A stretch of DNA of 64,000 bases from CATQGW01 sp965262235 (lineage in GTDB: Bacteria; Chloroflexota; Dehalococcoidia; Bin125), in the NCBI GenBank assembly GCA_965262235.1, contig OZ253504.1, forward strand, positions 2,604,001 to 2,668,000, read 5' to 3'. The position numbers and the translations under genes are program-made. This document shows positions 49,849-58,649 of this stretch, one piece after another (position 1 is the stretch's first letter; every line of letters starts with the position of its first letter). The notes under the pieces were generated by a model. That model was not told the origin of the DNA. It made no database searches and was given only the letters and a program-made list of their open reading frames with translations.

Positions 49849-52605
49849 ATGGCACATCTACACCGCGTTCGCTTCATCCTCGTGACCACCGCAATACTGC
49901 TCGTCCTGCTGGGCGTCTCCCAGGCGCGAGCCGATGAGACGGCGGGCTCGCCGCTGGAGCTGGAGGTCACTGCGTCGCGGGCGCTCTGTACCACCGGCTC
50001 CGTGACCGATGTCTCCTGGACGATCCGGGGCGGCGTCGCGCCGTATGAGCTGGCGATCAATGGCCAGCCGATCGATTCCAGCGCGTCGTTCGCCCGGATC
50101 ACCTGCGCGGCGCCCGCTGATGAGGGACTGGCCTGGCTGCTCGGCTTCGATGGCTCACAACTGATCATCGTCAGCGCGACCGATGCCGACGGCGCCATCG
50201 CGACGGCGAGCACTCGCGTCGCGCTGGTCGGCTCGCTGCCGCCGCCGGTCCAGATTCGCGTATCGAGTTACCCCACGTGGGACGGCCAGCCGGTCGTACA
50301 GGCCGCGTGGCTGCGCTCGCTCGCCGCGCGGCGGGTTACGAGCCGCATGTTCCTGTTCCGCTGGCGCGAGCAAGGCGCGAGCGTCTGGACCTATGAGCAC
50401 GCGGGCGACGCACTGCCCCGCGGAGAGTACGAAGCCACGTTCACCCTCGACACCTCGCAGCAAGGCGAGGTGCGGGAGTTCCAGATCGCGCACCTGCGTC
50501 ACGCGCTCGACCGGGAAGCGCCGGGCCATCTGAGCTGGTCGCCGCTCGACACCGTGACGATCGCCTCGCCGCCGCTCGAACTGACCGCCGAGGCGACTCA
50601 CGATTCGGTCACGCTCGCGTGGGGGCCTGATGCGCCCGGCCTGAAGTACACGGCGATGATCTCCCTCGGCGATCTCCGCTACGCCATGGCCCACGAGGTG
50701 GGCATGCGCAGCGAGGACACGCCGCCCTACACCGCGCACTTCGGCAATCTGTTGCCCGACACGCGCTACTCCGTCTCCGTGCACCTCAACAGCGGCTACG
50801 GCGCGACCGTCCGCTCGTTTGAACTGCGGACCGAGCCCGCGCCCGAGGGCGCTTCGGCCGACGACTGGAAACCGCGCGACATCGACGCTGCGTTCGTCGA
50901 CGGACGGCTGCAAGTCACCTGGAGCGCCCCTGCGCAGGGCTCTGACCTCGGCTACCGGGTGTGCGTGCAGCCGAGCGGCCGAGGCGGCGCGTTCGGCGAC
51001 TGCGTCGAGGTCGGGCCGGGGACCCATCGCGCACGATTCTCGCCCAGGCTGCTCGGCGGCACGTACTCGGTCCGCGTCGTGCACAAGTCCCTGCCGGAGG
51101 CGATGGCCTATCGATTCCAGGAGGTTCCCTCCACTGCCGCCGATACGGCCAGCGGCGGCGAGCAGGCAGCGACGCCCCACGTCCGGTTGACGGGCTGGCC
51201 GGATCCGTCGTATTGGGAGCCGTGGAGCAACAGACTCGCCGAGTTTGTGGTGTTCTCCGAGCCGCGTCCGGTTGGCGAGCTTGCCGAGGTGGAGTGGATT
51301 CACGACGGCGAGCGGTTCGTCCGCCAGACGACGGAGGCGCGCACGTTCCTCTACATCGGCACGGACGAGTCGTTGCCGTTCCGCATTCGCTACTTGCGCG
51401 ACGGCGTGTGGACCGCATGGTCGGAGACGATCACGCCGCCGATCGCGGCGGGCCAGCCGCGCGGGGTCACGCTCTATGAGCACAGTGGCAACCTGGCTGT
51501 TGACTGGGACGCGCCGCATGCGCGCGGGATTGAGGGCTATCTGCTCTATATCAGTCGTGCCGGAGCCGAAGCGCAGGTGGTCGAGGTGGGGCCGGACACC
51601 GAAGCGTTCGTTCCGATCGAAGCCGACGGCGCGCAGTACTCGGTCATGGTCGCGGGATTCAACGCCGAAGCCGGCGAGGGCTGGCGCTCTGAAGCCGCGA
51701 CGCTCCGACAGGGTCAGCCTCTGACGTTCGGCGTCTGGGACCGCGGCTTCTCATGTCCAGCAGGGATTGCCGCAGCGACAATGACCGCTGACTGGTCGAT
51801 CACCGGCGGCTCGGCGCCGTACACGATCTCGTTCGGCGATGCCCCCGCATTTGAGACAACCGATCGCTGGGGCTCACATGAGGTTGACTGTGGCGCGGAT
51901 CCCGAGGGCGAAGCGCCGGGGCGGCAGGTCATAGAAGTGCGGGTGGTGGATTTCAACGGGGAGTCGCGGTCCCAATCGTTTGAGCTGCGGCGCCAGCAGA
52001 TACAGGACGGCGAGGACCCCTACGCCTTGCGGCTGGGCTTGCGCAGTGTGCACCGCACGCACGTGTGGCTGAGCTGGTCGTGCCGACATCCCGCCCACAC
52101 GCTGGCGCTGCGCTGGCGGCCTGACGACTCCAGCGCGTGGACCTACGTGTCAGAGGACAACTTCACCCAGAGCTTCTACTACGACGGCTTGTGCCGCGCG
52201 AAGTGGTCGGGGCTCGAGCCGGGCCTGCGGCACGAGTTCCAGCTGGCCCACTATGGCGACGCGGCGCAGCTCGATGCGCCAGAGCTGCTCGATTGGTCGC
52301 CGTCGGAGACTGTGACGACGCTCGGTGATCCGACGGACCTGAGCGTGACCCAGGACGGCGGGGACGTGACCGTTTCGTGGGCGAAGCAGCCCGATGCCTG
52401 GGGCTACCAGGTTGTGCTGCGCGCCGACGGGACTGCGTGGTGGCGGCAGTACGACCCGAGCGGCGACGACGTCGAGCGTCTGGTGTTCCGCGGTCTGCCC
52501 GCCGGAGCTGCGTTTGAGGCGGAGATCATCTCGCCGCTACAGGCCGGAGGGGTGGATTTGCTCGTCCCCGGGTTTGAGTTCGTCAACTACGGCTGCGGCT
52601 GTTAG
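49849..52605 (+). CDS. Secreted multidomain fibronectin type III-like protein
   Basis: 918 aa with a signal peptide (hydrophobic core FILVTTAILLVLLGV, cleavage near ARADE). Several FN3-like beta modules follow, each with a W...Y/G-x-Y-V pattern, for example PGLKYTAMISLGDLRYAM and GYRVCVQPSGRG. Residues ~30-330 are echoed by ~620-918: SWTIRGGVAPYELAING against DWSITGGSAPYTISFGD, and SWSPLDTVTIAS against DWSPSETVTTLG, so an internal duplication is present. It ends in CGC after FVNYG with no sorting signal or anchor. Likely an adhesion or surface protein; no catalytic motif seen. Confidence 0.75.
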   Translation: MAHLHRVRFILVTTAILLVLLGVSQARADETAGSPLELEVTASRALCTTGSVTDVSWTIRGGVAPYELAINGQPIDSSASFARITCAAPADEGLAWLLGFDGSQLIIVSATDADGAIATASTRVALVGSLPPPVQIRVSSYPTWDGQPVVQAAWLRSLAARRVTSRMFLFRWREQGASVWTYEHAGDALPRGEYEATFTLDTSQQGEVREFQIAHLRHALDREAPGHLSWSPLDTVTIASPPLELTAEATHDSVTLAWGPDAPGLKYTAMISLGDLRYAMAHEVGMRSEDTPPYTAHFGNLLPDTRYSVSVHLNSGYGATVRSFELRTEPAPEGASADDWKPRDIDAAFVDGRLQVTWSAPAQGSDLGYRVCVQPSGRGGAFGDCVEVGPGTHRARFSPRLLGGTYSVRVVHKSLPEAMAYRFQEVPSTAADTASGGEQAATPHVRLTGWPDPSYWEPWSNRLAEFVVFSEPRPVGELAEVEWIHDGERFVRQTTEARTFLYIGTDESLPFRIRYLRDGVWTAWSETITPPIAAGQPRGVTLYEHSGNLAVDWDAPHARGIEGYLLYISRAGAEAQVVEVGPDTEAFVPIEADGAQYSVMVAGFNAEAGEGWRSEAATLRQGQPLTFGVWDRGFSCPAGIAAATMTADWSITGGSAPYTISFGDAPAFETTDRWGSHEVDCGADPEGEAPGRQVIEVRVVDFNGESRSQSFELRRQQIQDGEDPYALRLGLRSVHRTHVWLSWSCRHPAHTLALRWRPDDSSAWTYVSEDNFTQSFYYDGLCRAKWSGLEPGLRHEFQLAHYGDAAQLDAPELLDWSPSETVTTLGDPTDLSVTQDGGDVTVSWAKQPDAWGYQVVLRADGTAWWRQYDPSGDDVERLVFRGLPAGAAFEAEIISPLQAGGVDLLVPGFEFVNYGCGC

Positions 52606-52680
52606 CGGTGGTGCGCCGTCGGTGGCGGCGGCGCGGCTGGCGAGGTGGCGCGGGGATTCATCTGTCGCGCATCGACTGCG

Positions 52681-52686
52681 TAGACT
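52681..52686 (+). promoter_or_regulatory. Putative -10 TAGACT for the small lipoprotein gene
   Basis: TAGACT ends 11 nt before the ATG at 52698, leaving room for at most a few leader bases, so this transcript may be nearly leaderless. No ribosome binding site is visible in the interval. Confidence 0.4.
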
Positions 52687-52697
52687 CCACCGCGACT

Positions 52698-53099
52698 ATG
52701 CGTCTCGGAATTCTTGCGTCGATCGTGGTTTGTCTGGTGCTCGTCGTGGGCTGCGGGGGTTCGTCGGAGCCGGTGGGTGAGCTGACGGTGAATCGGACTG
52801 CCGGGGTGCTGGAGGCGGGCGGCGAGTACACGGTGCACCTGATCATCCTGTCGGTGCCGGAAGGGAGAGATTTGGAGATTGGGGAGACGCTGTTTGAGCC
52901 TTGCGAGGCGACCTGCCAGAACGGGTTCTACCTGCATGTGGTGGGGACTGCAGCAGGGGATGAAGCGGGGGCGTGGATTGGCATCTCGACGCCGAGCGGT
53001 TCGGAGTTCGGGCGCGAGACGGGCGGCGATGCGGCTCTCGACGCGTGGTTTGACGAGCTGATCGCGAGCGTTGGCCGGCCACAGACGGGGAGTCGTTAG
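52698..53099 (+). CDS. Small lipoprotein, 133 aa
   Basis: Short lipid-anchored protein of unknown role. The N-terminus has a hydrophobic core (ILASIVVCLVLVVGC) ending in lipobox VVGC. Conserved-looking remainder is ELTVNRTAGVLEAGGEYTV and a Cys pair in EPCEATCQNGFYLHV, a possible disulfide. Start at 52698 is preferred over an upstream frame at 52608 that would add an arginine-rich nonsense N-terminus. It follows the FN3-like secreted gene on the same strand after ~92 bp. Confidence 0.7.
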   Translation: MRLGILASIVVCLVLVVGCGGSSEPVGELTVNRTAGVLEAGGEYTVHLIILSVPEGRDLEIGETLFEPCEATCQNGFYLHVVGTAAGDEAGAWIGISTPSGSEFGRETGGDAALDAWFDELIASVGRPQTGSR

Positions 53100-53127
53100 C
53101 CTGCCACAGAGTCGGAGGGAGGCGGCG

Positions 53128-54111
53128 ATGGCGACCAAGTTTGGGCTGACGCTTTCGAACCGGGGGATCGTGACGGGATCCAGCACGTTGGAGGACATGT
53201 TCACGCTGGCGCGCCAGGCCGACGCGAACGAGGCCTGGGAGAGCATCTGGGTGGGCGATTCGATCCTGGCCAAGCCGCGGCTCGACGCGCTGAACCTGAT
53301 GTCGGCGCTGGCCACGCACACGGAGCGGGTGCGGATTGGGCCGGCCTGCTTCGCCAGCACGCCGCTGCGGCCGGCGCTGCTGCTCGCGTATCAGTGGGCC
53401 TCGCTCGACCTGCTCTGCAGCGGGCGCTCGATCTTCGTCGCCTGCATGGGCCAGCCCGGTGGCGGCGGCGGCGACATGCTGCCGGAGTTCGAGGCCTTCT
53501 GCGTGCCCACCGCGTCGCGGATGAAGCGGATGGAGGAGGCGATCGAAATCATGCGCCTGCTCACCAGTCAGGACGACGTCTCGTACCACGGGGAGCACAA
53601 CGACTTCGACCACGTGACGATTGAGCCGCGCTCGGTGCAGCGGCCGGTGCCGATCTGGGTCACGTCGAACCCGGCGCGCCACCTGAGCCAGAATCGCCGC
53701 AACGGGCTGAGTCGCGTCGCGCGGCTGGGCGACGGCTGGATGACCACGTTCCAGCCGCCCGATGTCGTGCGCGAGTACCGGGCGGAGATCCAGGGCTACG
53801 CGGACGAAGCGGGTCGCGAGCTGGGCGATGACTTCGAGGTCGCCGTCTACTACAACATCAACGTCAACGAAGATCGGGACGTCGCGCTGGCTGAATCGAA
53901 GCGCTATCTCGACGCCTACTACACGACGGACTACTCGGAGCCGATGCTGAATCTCTGGGTCGCGATGGGCACACCCGAGCAGTGCATCGCGGACATTCAG
54001 GAATACGTCGACGCGGGCGCGACGACGATCACCCTGCGGCTCGTGGGTTACGACCAGCAGCACCAGTACCGCCGCGTGACCGAAGAGGTCCTGCCGGCGC
54101 TCACCGGCTGA
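53128..54111 (+). CDS. LLM class flavin-dependent oxidoreductase (third cassette)
   Basis: 327-aa LLM enzyme. KFGLTLSNRGIVTGSSTLED opens it; ANEAWESIWVGDSILAKPRLD near 34, ERVRIGPACFASTPLRPALLLAYQ near 68 and WVTSNPARHLSQNRRN near 175 are family features. GGAGGGAGGCGGCG stands before the chosen ATG; an upstream frame from 53071 adds no conserved sequence. It is followed 19 bp later by an epoxide-hydrolase-like gene and an overlapping DinB gene. Overall shorter than the 18197/47678 type, so it is a different LLM subgroup. Confidence 0.88.
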   Translation: MATKFGLTLSNRGIVTGSSTLEDMFTLARQADANEAWESIWVGDSILAKPRLDALNLMSALATHTERVRIGPACFASTPLRPALLLAYQWASLDLLCSGRSIFVACMGQPGGGGGDMLPEFEAFCVPTASRMKRMEEAIEIMRLLTSQDDVSYHGEHNDFDHVTIEPRSVQRPVPIWVTSNPARHLSQNRRNGLSRVARLGDGWMTTFQPPDVVREYRAEIQGYADEAGRELGDDFEVAVYYNINVNEDRDVALAESKRYLDAYYTTDYSEPMLNLWVAMGTPEQCIADIQEYVDAGATTITLRLVGYDQQHQYRRVTEEVLPALTG

Positions 54112-54130
54112 GCCAGGAGGAGGCGCGACG

Positions 54131-55174
54131 ATGGACACGCAGTACATCGAGAGCAACGGGATCCGTCTGCATGTCACGACGGATGGTCCGAGCGACGGGG
54201 ACCCGGTGCTGCTGATTCATGGATTTCCGGAGACCAGCTACGAGTGGCGCAAGCAGATTCCGGCGCTGGTCGACGCGGGCTATCGCGTGATCGTCCCCGA
54301 CACGCGCGGCTTCGGGCAGTCGGACAAGCCGCCCGGGCCGTACTCCCGCGCGATGTTGGCCGATGACATGGTCGGCGTGCTCGACCACTTCGATGTCGAG
54401 CAGGCGGCGGTGGTGGGGCACGACTGGGGCGGGATCATCGGCTTCAAGCTGGTGATCGACAACCAGGACCGCGTCTCGCGCACCGCGCTGATGGACACGC
54501 TGTGCACTGTCTGGCTGCCGCAGGCGATTCACGGCTTCTGGTTCAAGGCGGAGCCGCTGCCGGAGGAATTCTTCGCGCAATACCACGCTGAGTTCATCGC
54601 CCAGATCTTCGGCGGCGAGCTCGACGTGGAGCTGCCGGGCTGGCCGCAATCGCCGTGGAACTACACGGCGGGGCGGCTGAACCAGAATCGCTGGTCGAGC
54701 GACGACGACATCCGCACGTATCAGCAGGCATTCAGCGATCCGGATTCGCAGCGGGCGGCGATCTCGTACTACCGCGACGCGCTCCCGTTTCATCGGATCG
54801 TCGAGGACGACGATCTGACCGGCGGGCTGCGCTTTGATCGGCTCAGCGCGTCGCAAGTGGGAGAGATCTGGCGCGCGGGGCTGGAGAACCACCCGCACGG
54901 ACGCGAACACATGGAGTACGGGCCGGAGGACCGCGGCAAGCAGTTTCCCGGGCCGGCGCTGTGGATGTACGGGGACCCGACGAACCGCGCGAAGCCGGGG
55001 GTTGTGCCTTCGGGGAACGCGTTCTTCGAGCAGTTCCCGATGTACTTCCCCGACCTGCGGGCCGAGCCCGCGCCGGGCTCGGGGCACTTCTTCCCCGAGG
55101 AGGACCCGGACCACACCAACGCAACCCTGTTGCAGTTTCTCGCCGACACACCGGCCGAACGGAGCACCGCATGA
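54131..55174 (+). CDS. Epoxide hydrolase / haloalkane dehalogenase-like alpha/beta hydrolase
   Basis: 347-aa alpha/beta hydrolase. HGFPETSYEWRKQIPAL near 30 is the oxyanion HGXP motif of epoxide hydrolases, and the nucleophile is Asp98 in VVGHDWGGIIG. Cap domain from ~140 to 250. C-terminal His in GSGHFFPEEDPDH. A Tyr pair for epoxide activation is likely in the cap (for example NYTAGRLNQNRW near 175) but not proved. Strong AGGAGGAGG before the ATG. It lies in the third LLM-hydrolase cassette. Confidence 0.9.
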   Translation: MDTQYIESNGIRLHVTTDGPSDGDPVLLIHGFPETSYEWRKQIPALVDAGYRVIVPDTRGFGQSDKPPGPYSRAMLADDMVGVLDHFDVEQAAVVGHDWGGIIGFKLVIDNQDRVSRTALMDTLCTVWLPQAIHGFWFKAEPLPEEFFAQYHAEFIAQIFGGELDVELPGWPQSPWNYTAGRLNQNRWSSDDDIRTYQQAFSDPDSQRAAISYYRDALPFHRIVEDDDLTGGLRFDRLSASQVGEIWRAGLENHPHGREHMEYGPEDRGKQFPGPALWMYGDPTNRAKPGVVPSGNAFFEQFPMYFPDLRAEPAPGSGHFFPEEDPDHTNATLLQFLADTPAERSTA

Positions 55175-55620
55175 GCCACACAGAATCCGACCGACTCGCC
55201 CTCCAGCTGCTCGAGCAGCTAACCGAATCCGTCCGCACGCTGCTCGCGATGGACGATGACGACCTGAGCTTTCCGACGACGCACGGGTGCGCGATGAACG
55301 GCGGCGTTCGCCGGTTGCTCATCCACAACGCCGAGCACGACCGGACGCACACGAGCGCCATTTCGGCGGCGCGCCAGCGCGCGCGGCAGATGCAGGAGTC
55401 GGATCTCGCTCGTCTCACCCAGGAGCTGATCCGCCAGCGCGCGGAGCTGGTCGGCCAACTGCTCCAGATGCCCGACGAGCTGCTTGAGGCGAAGGCGCCG
55501 GACGACGATTGGTCAATCCGCGAAAACGTCGAGCACATTCTCTTCTGGGAGAACGACTCGATGGTGCAAGCGTCGACCGAGGTCGCGGCGGACGCGGGCG
55601 AGCTCGCGGCGGCCGACTGA
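55171..55620 (+). CDS. DinB-like four-helix protein
   Basis: 149-aa helical protein of the DinB/YfiT group. Candidate metal His residues: HNAEHDRTHTSAI near 50 and NVEHILFWEN near 130, placed as in DinB proteins. The ATG overlaps the epoxide-hydrolase stop (ATGA), so it is the third gene of the LLM-hydrolase operon. A thiol-dependent isomerase or conjugase role on the hydrolase product is possible. Only the family fold is supported. Confidence 0.72.
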   Translation: MSHTESDRLALQLLEQLTESVRTLLAMDDDDLSFPTTHGCAMNGGVRRLLIHNAEHDRTHTSAISAARQRARQMQESDLARLTQELIRQRAELVGQLLQMPDELLEAKAPDDDWSIRENVEHILFWENDSMVQASTEVAADAGELAAAD

Positions 55621-55996
55621 CCTCTCGATCAGGGCCGGACTCGCGGTTCGGTCCGCGTTCGGGATTCCGAGTGCGGGGTGGGCGAGCTGCTTCGACTGGC
55701 CGAACGCCGACTCCTACATCGCCCGCATCCTCTACGAGTCGGCGATCGCCGCCGGCCGGGCGAGTAGTACACACCTGATCGCCTACGGCGCAAGATCGTC
55801 GATACGATCGTGACGGATACGCTCAATCAGCGCACGCCTGACCCGGCCCGTAGCGCAAGCGCTTTCATCTTCGCGGCGGCGCGCAAGTAGCTCTCGGTCG
55901 CCTGGGGCACAACGGAGTCGGTGGCGCAGTTGCTGTCGGAATTGCGGGTCCGGCGTGATGTGGTGCCGTAGGGTCCAGGGTACCCATCGCGCGTCA

Positions 55997-56058
55997 TGAT
56001 TTGCGTCGGTGGTTGTCGCAGTCGGAGGAGGGGTTTGCGGTGGAGGGGTTGGTTGGCC
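55997..56058 (+). repeat. Second copy of the conserved ~60-bp segment (see 46141-46200)
   Basis: Reads LRRWLSQSEEGFAVEG in one frame, matching LRGRLSESEEGQAVRR at 46141 with mostly silent differences. It is bounded by stop codons, so it is a fragment, not an intact gene, and lies 60 bp before the AAA15 ATPase start. Confidence 0.45.
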
Positions 56059-56078
56059 GGTTGTTGGGCGATGGGATG

Positions 56079-56084
56079 TAGACT
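56079..56084 (+). promoter_or_regulatory. Putative -10 TAGACT for the ATPase/nuclease pair
   Basis: TAGACT lies 38 nt before the ATG at 56123; GGAGGCACAAG supplies a good ribosome binding site. Its sequence setting repeats that of 47640 and 18164. Confidence 0.4.
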
Positions 56085-56122
56085 GGAGCAGATGACGTTG
56101 CCGCTCAGAGCGGAGGCACAAG

Positions 56123-57700
56123 ATGGCCGATCTGGAGGAGCTGGGGCCATTGCAGCTCTCTGTGAGAGACTTCGGGCCAATTGCGGAGGCGGACATCGAG
56201 TTGCGACCGCTGAACGTGTTCATCGGGCGAAGCAACACAGGGAAGTCGTATCTGGCGACTTTGATCCACGCGCTACACCAGGTCTTCCAGGACGATGGAT
56301 CGGCCCAGGGTTGGCGTCGCGGTGTTTGGCCCAGTATCTATCCTGAGAAATGGATCATGGAGGGCGAGATACCATTTTTCCGCGGCTTGGATGATTGGCT
56401 CGGCGGTGTTGAGTTAGAAACTGATACTTCAGCGACATGGAGTTCCTTGAGAGACGCGGCAGTGCCGGAAGACATATCGGAAAAGGTGCACCAGTTGTGT
56501 GTGTACTTTTTTCAAGGAGCCGATGTATTGGTCGCCGAACTCGAACGGTGCTTCGGCATGGGTGCTGAAGTCCAGAATTTAGTGAGGCATCATGGCAGTG
56601 AAGCTGCTCGTGCTACATTGACGCGCCGGCGCCATGACACTATAGGATCGCTCGACGATGTGAGGCTTGAGTTTTTGGTGGATCGACAAGGTAAGCAATC
56701 CTCTGAAGCGTTTTTCGCGAACGATGAACCGTTTCGCATTCATATGCAAGGCGAAGGCAGGGTGCCGAAGAGATCGGCAGCTGGCCGGCGTGATCAAGAA
56801 GACAAGGATATTCTGGCAGATCATGACTGGGTGGCGGAGGTCGTTTGTGAAATCTTGACGTCGTTTACACGAGAACTCGTAGGTCCCTTGTCTCATTCAT
56901 CATATTATCTGCCTGCAGATCGCGCTGGTGTGATTCATATGAATCGTGCAGTGGTCGGATTGCTCCTTCGGGAGTCTATATCCCGTGGGCGCGAGTCAAC
57001 TATAGGAATTCCGACGCTAACGGGAATAGCAGTCGACTTTCTCGCCGGTCTTGTAGAGATAGAAGATGTCCCACAAAAGCGAATAAGAGAAGGAGATAGC
57101 CTCGCCAAGGCCATGGAGCGCGGCTTGCTCAGAGGTTCTGTCGGGGTGAAGAGTGGAGAAGGAAACTACCCAACCTTTACCTATCGCCCAGATGGTTGGG
57201 AGTATGATATTCCTCTCGCACGTAGCGCGTCAATGATATCGGAGCTGATACCAATCGTGCTGTATCTGCGCCATAAGATAAAGCCGGGTGAAACGTTAAT
57301 CATTGAAGAACCAGAAGCGAGTTTGCATCCAGAGGCGCAGGCAGAGTTGGTGTTGCTATTGGCACGGATCGTGCGTGCTGGAATACGAGTGATCATCACC
57401 ACTCACAGCGACTGGATACTGGAGCAGTTCGCTAATCTTCTGCGCATGTCCGACCTGCAAGAAGACGAGCGCGATGGACTCCCTGGCGCCGACGCGGTGC
57501 TGACTCGCGACCAGTTCGGCGCCTGGATGTTCAGTCACGATGAGGATGTTGGGGGGACAATCGTCAAGGAGATCAAGTTCGATCCCGATGAGGGCGGCAT
57601 TGTCAGCGGTTTTGGGCCGGTCGCGGAGGGCTTGTACAACACGTGGGCGGAGATAGGCAATCGGATTGCGGATCGTCGTTTGCGAGATCAGTCCCGGTGA
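56123..57700 (+). CDS. AAA15-family ATPase, first gene of an ATPase/nuclease pair
   Basis: 525-aa ABC/SMC-like ATPase. Walker A is GRSNTGKSYL at 35-44, opening with LRPLNVFIGRS. Walker B is TLIIEEPEASLHPEAQ near 391, and the switch His is in VIITTHSDWILEQF near 425. The middle (about 100-330) is AT-rich and unlike neighbouring genes, a sign of transfer. No nuclease domain of its own; the overlapping next gene supplies a PD-(D/E)XK fold. Compare Septu PtuA, which also pairs an AAA15 ATPase with a small nuclease, though of the HNH type. A defence role is inferred from this architecture. Confidence 0.85.
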   Translation: MADLEELGPLQLSVRDFGPIAEADIELRPLNVFIGRSNTGKSYLATLIHALHQVFQDDGSAQGWRRGVWPSIYPEKWIMEGEIPFFRGLDDWLGGVELETDTSATWSSLRDAAVPEDISEKVHQLCVYFFQGADVLVAELERCFGMGAEVQNLVRHHGSEAARATLTRRRHDTIGSLDDVRLEFLVDRQGKQSSEAFFANDEPFRIHMQGEGRVPKRSAAGRRDQEDKDILADHDWVAEVVCEILTSFTRELVGPLSHSSYYLPADRAGVIHMNRAVVGLLLRESISRGRESTIGIPTLTGIAVDFLAGLVEIEDVPQKRIREGDSLAKAMERGLLRGSVGVKSGEGNYPTFTYRPDGWEYDIPLARSASMISELIPIVLYLRHKIKPGETLIIEEPEASLHPEAQAELVLLLARIVRAGIRVIITTHSDWILEQFANLLRMSDLQEDERDGLPGADAVLTRDQFGAWMFSHDEDVGGTIVKEIKFDPDEGGIVSGFGPVAEGLYNTWAEIGNRIADRRLRDQSR

Positions 57701-58170
57701 GCGAGTTAGCGGAAGCGGTTCGCGCGGCGCTCCCACCAGGCTGCGAGACGAACTCGTGCAGTGAGCAGGGTTGCAGCCTGACGTTGCAGGGGATCGGCCG
57801 CGACCGTGTGATTGTCGACATGAACGCTCTGGATTTGTCGACTATGGGTGATGTCGAACGTTGCGATTGCCTGTTCGTCGGTCAGGGCGCTTTCGTCTCC
57901 CCCATTGAGCTCAAACGCGGCGACATTCGTGCGAGCCAAGTATTCGATCAACTCAGGACAGGCGCGAGAGTGGCCGACCGGTACGTTCCGAAATCGGCTG
58001 AGGTGCAGTTCCGTCCGATCGCGGCATACGGCGGTCAACTCCATCCGAATGATCGGGATAAGTTGCGCAAGAGAGACAGGCACATCAGATTTCGCGGGGG
58101 GTCGTTCCAGGTGAACTTGGCGCGTTGCGGGTCGCCTCTGCTCTCGGCCTTGCGCAAGAACGCACGATAG
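57697..58170 (+). CDS. Small PD-(D/E)XK nuclease-like partner of the ATPase
   Basis: 157-aa protein starting at GTG 57697 within the ATPase stop (GTGA). Active-site candidates D57 (CDCLF), E71 and K73 (SPIELKRG) have PD-(D/E)XK spacing, followed by SQVFDQLRTGARV, a helix with Gln as often seen after the core. RIRFRGG-type strand near the end (HIRFRGGSFQVN). A larger upstream frame exists but lies inside the ATPase. It probably acts with the ATPase; cleavage target unknown. Confidence 0.75.
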   Translation: MSELAEAVRAALPPGCETNSCSEQGCSLTLQGIGRDRVIVDMNALDLSTMGDVERCDCLFVGQGAFVSPIELKRGDIRASQVFDQLRTGARVADRYVPKSAEVQFRPIAAYGGQLHPNDRDKLRKRDRHIRFRGGSFQVNLARCGSPLLSALRKNAR

Positions 58171-58244
58171 TCCTTCGAACGCTTCCCGGTCAGGAGCACC
58201 CTCTACGCTGACCCCGCGACCGCCCTCCGAATGGAGAATTCTCC

Positions 58245-58328
58245 ATGAAATTCCACTGGTTCAACCTGATGCCCTGGCCCCATCTTCCGGAGGACTTCCC
58301 GGAGACCAGCAGCTAGGTCTGGGTCGAT
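58245..58328 (+). pseudogene. Truncated start of an LLM oxidoreductase gene
   Basis: The first 23 codons read KFHWFNLMPWPHLPEDFPET after the Met, almost the same as the LLM at 47678, then TAG replaces a sense codon at 58314 and VWVD continues briefly. Upstream sequence (TACGCTGACCCCGCGACC) also matches the 47678 promoter (TAGACTGATCGCGACCC). Many synonymous differences show that this is an old or heterologous copy, not a fresh duplication. The rest of the gene is gone; the RelE locus 2 follows after 40 bp. Confidence 0.8.
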
Positions 58329-58367
58329 GCGGGCTTTTCAGCGGTGGTGGAGTTCGTTGTTGCGTGG

Positions 58368-58649
58368 CTAGAGGTCCCGGTAGGTGGCTTCATTACGTCG
58401 CAGGACATTGGTGACGGTCACTACGCGCGCATCGTCATCGATCTCATAGAGGATCCGCCAGTTGCCCCACCGGACCCGATACCGGTCCCGATCAGCGCGC
58501 AGCTTGAGCACGCCGTGCGGTCGCGGGTTCGCAGGCAATGCCAGGATCGCGGCCGACAACTTGTCGTAGTCCCGCCCGTTGATCCGATCGATTTGGCGCT
58601 CGGCGCGACGCATGATGTCCAGCCGGTATGGCAACGGATCAGTGCTCAT
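58368..58649 (-). CDS. RelE/ParE family toxin, locus 2
   Basis: 93-aa toxin paralogous to the one at 46218. RLDIMRRAERQIDRINGRDYDKL, HGVLKLRADRDRYRVRWGNWRI and VVTVTNVLRRNEATYRDL match locus 1 in order. The ATG overlaps the stop of the partner gene (ATGA). Likely mRNA interferase. It lies 40 bp from the truncated LLM fragment. Confidence 0.88.
   Translation of the reverse strand: MSTDPLPYRLDIMRRAERQIDRINGRDYDKLSAAILALPANPRPHGVLKLRADRDRYRVRWGNWRILYEIDDDARVVTVTNVLRRNEATYRDL

Larger units (their letters stand above)
55621..56122. other. 500-bp gene-free gap with remnant sequence
   Basis: No convincing gene. Two short segments look like decayed coding sequence: a plus-strand run containing ADSYIARILYESAIAAGRA near 55710-55765, and a minus-strand run with ATESYLRAAAKMKAL near 55850-55900. 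The conserved ~60-bp segment (55997-56058) and a TAGACT (56079) follow. The gap separates the third LLM cassette from the acquired ATPase/nuclease pair and may mark an insertion border. Confidence 0.4.

Noticed and set aside
55621..56122. Small genes in the 500-bp gap
   Set aside because: Open frames are short, in conflict with each other and start or end in the middle of unlike sequence; treated as remnants.
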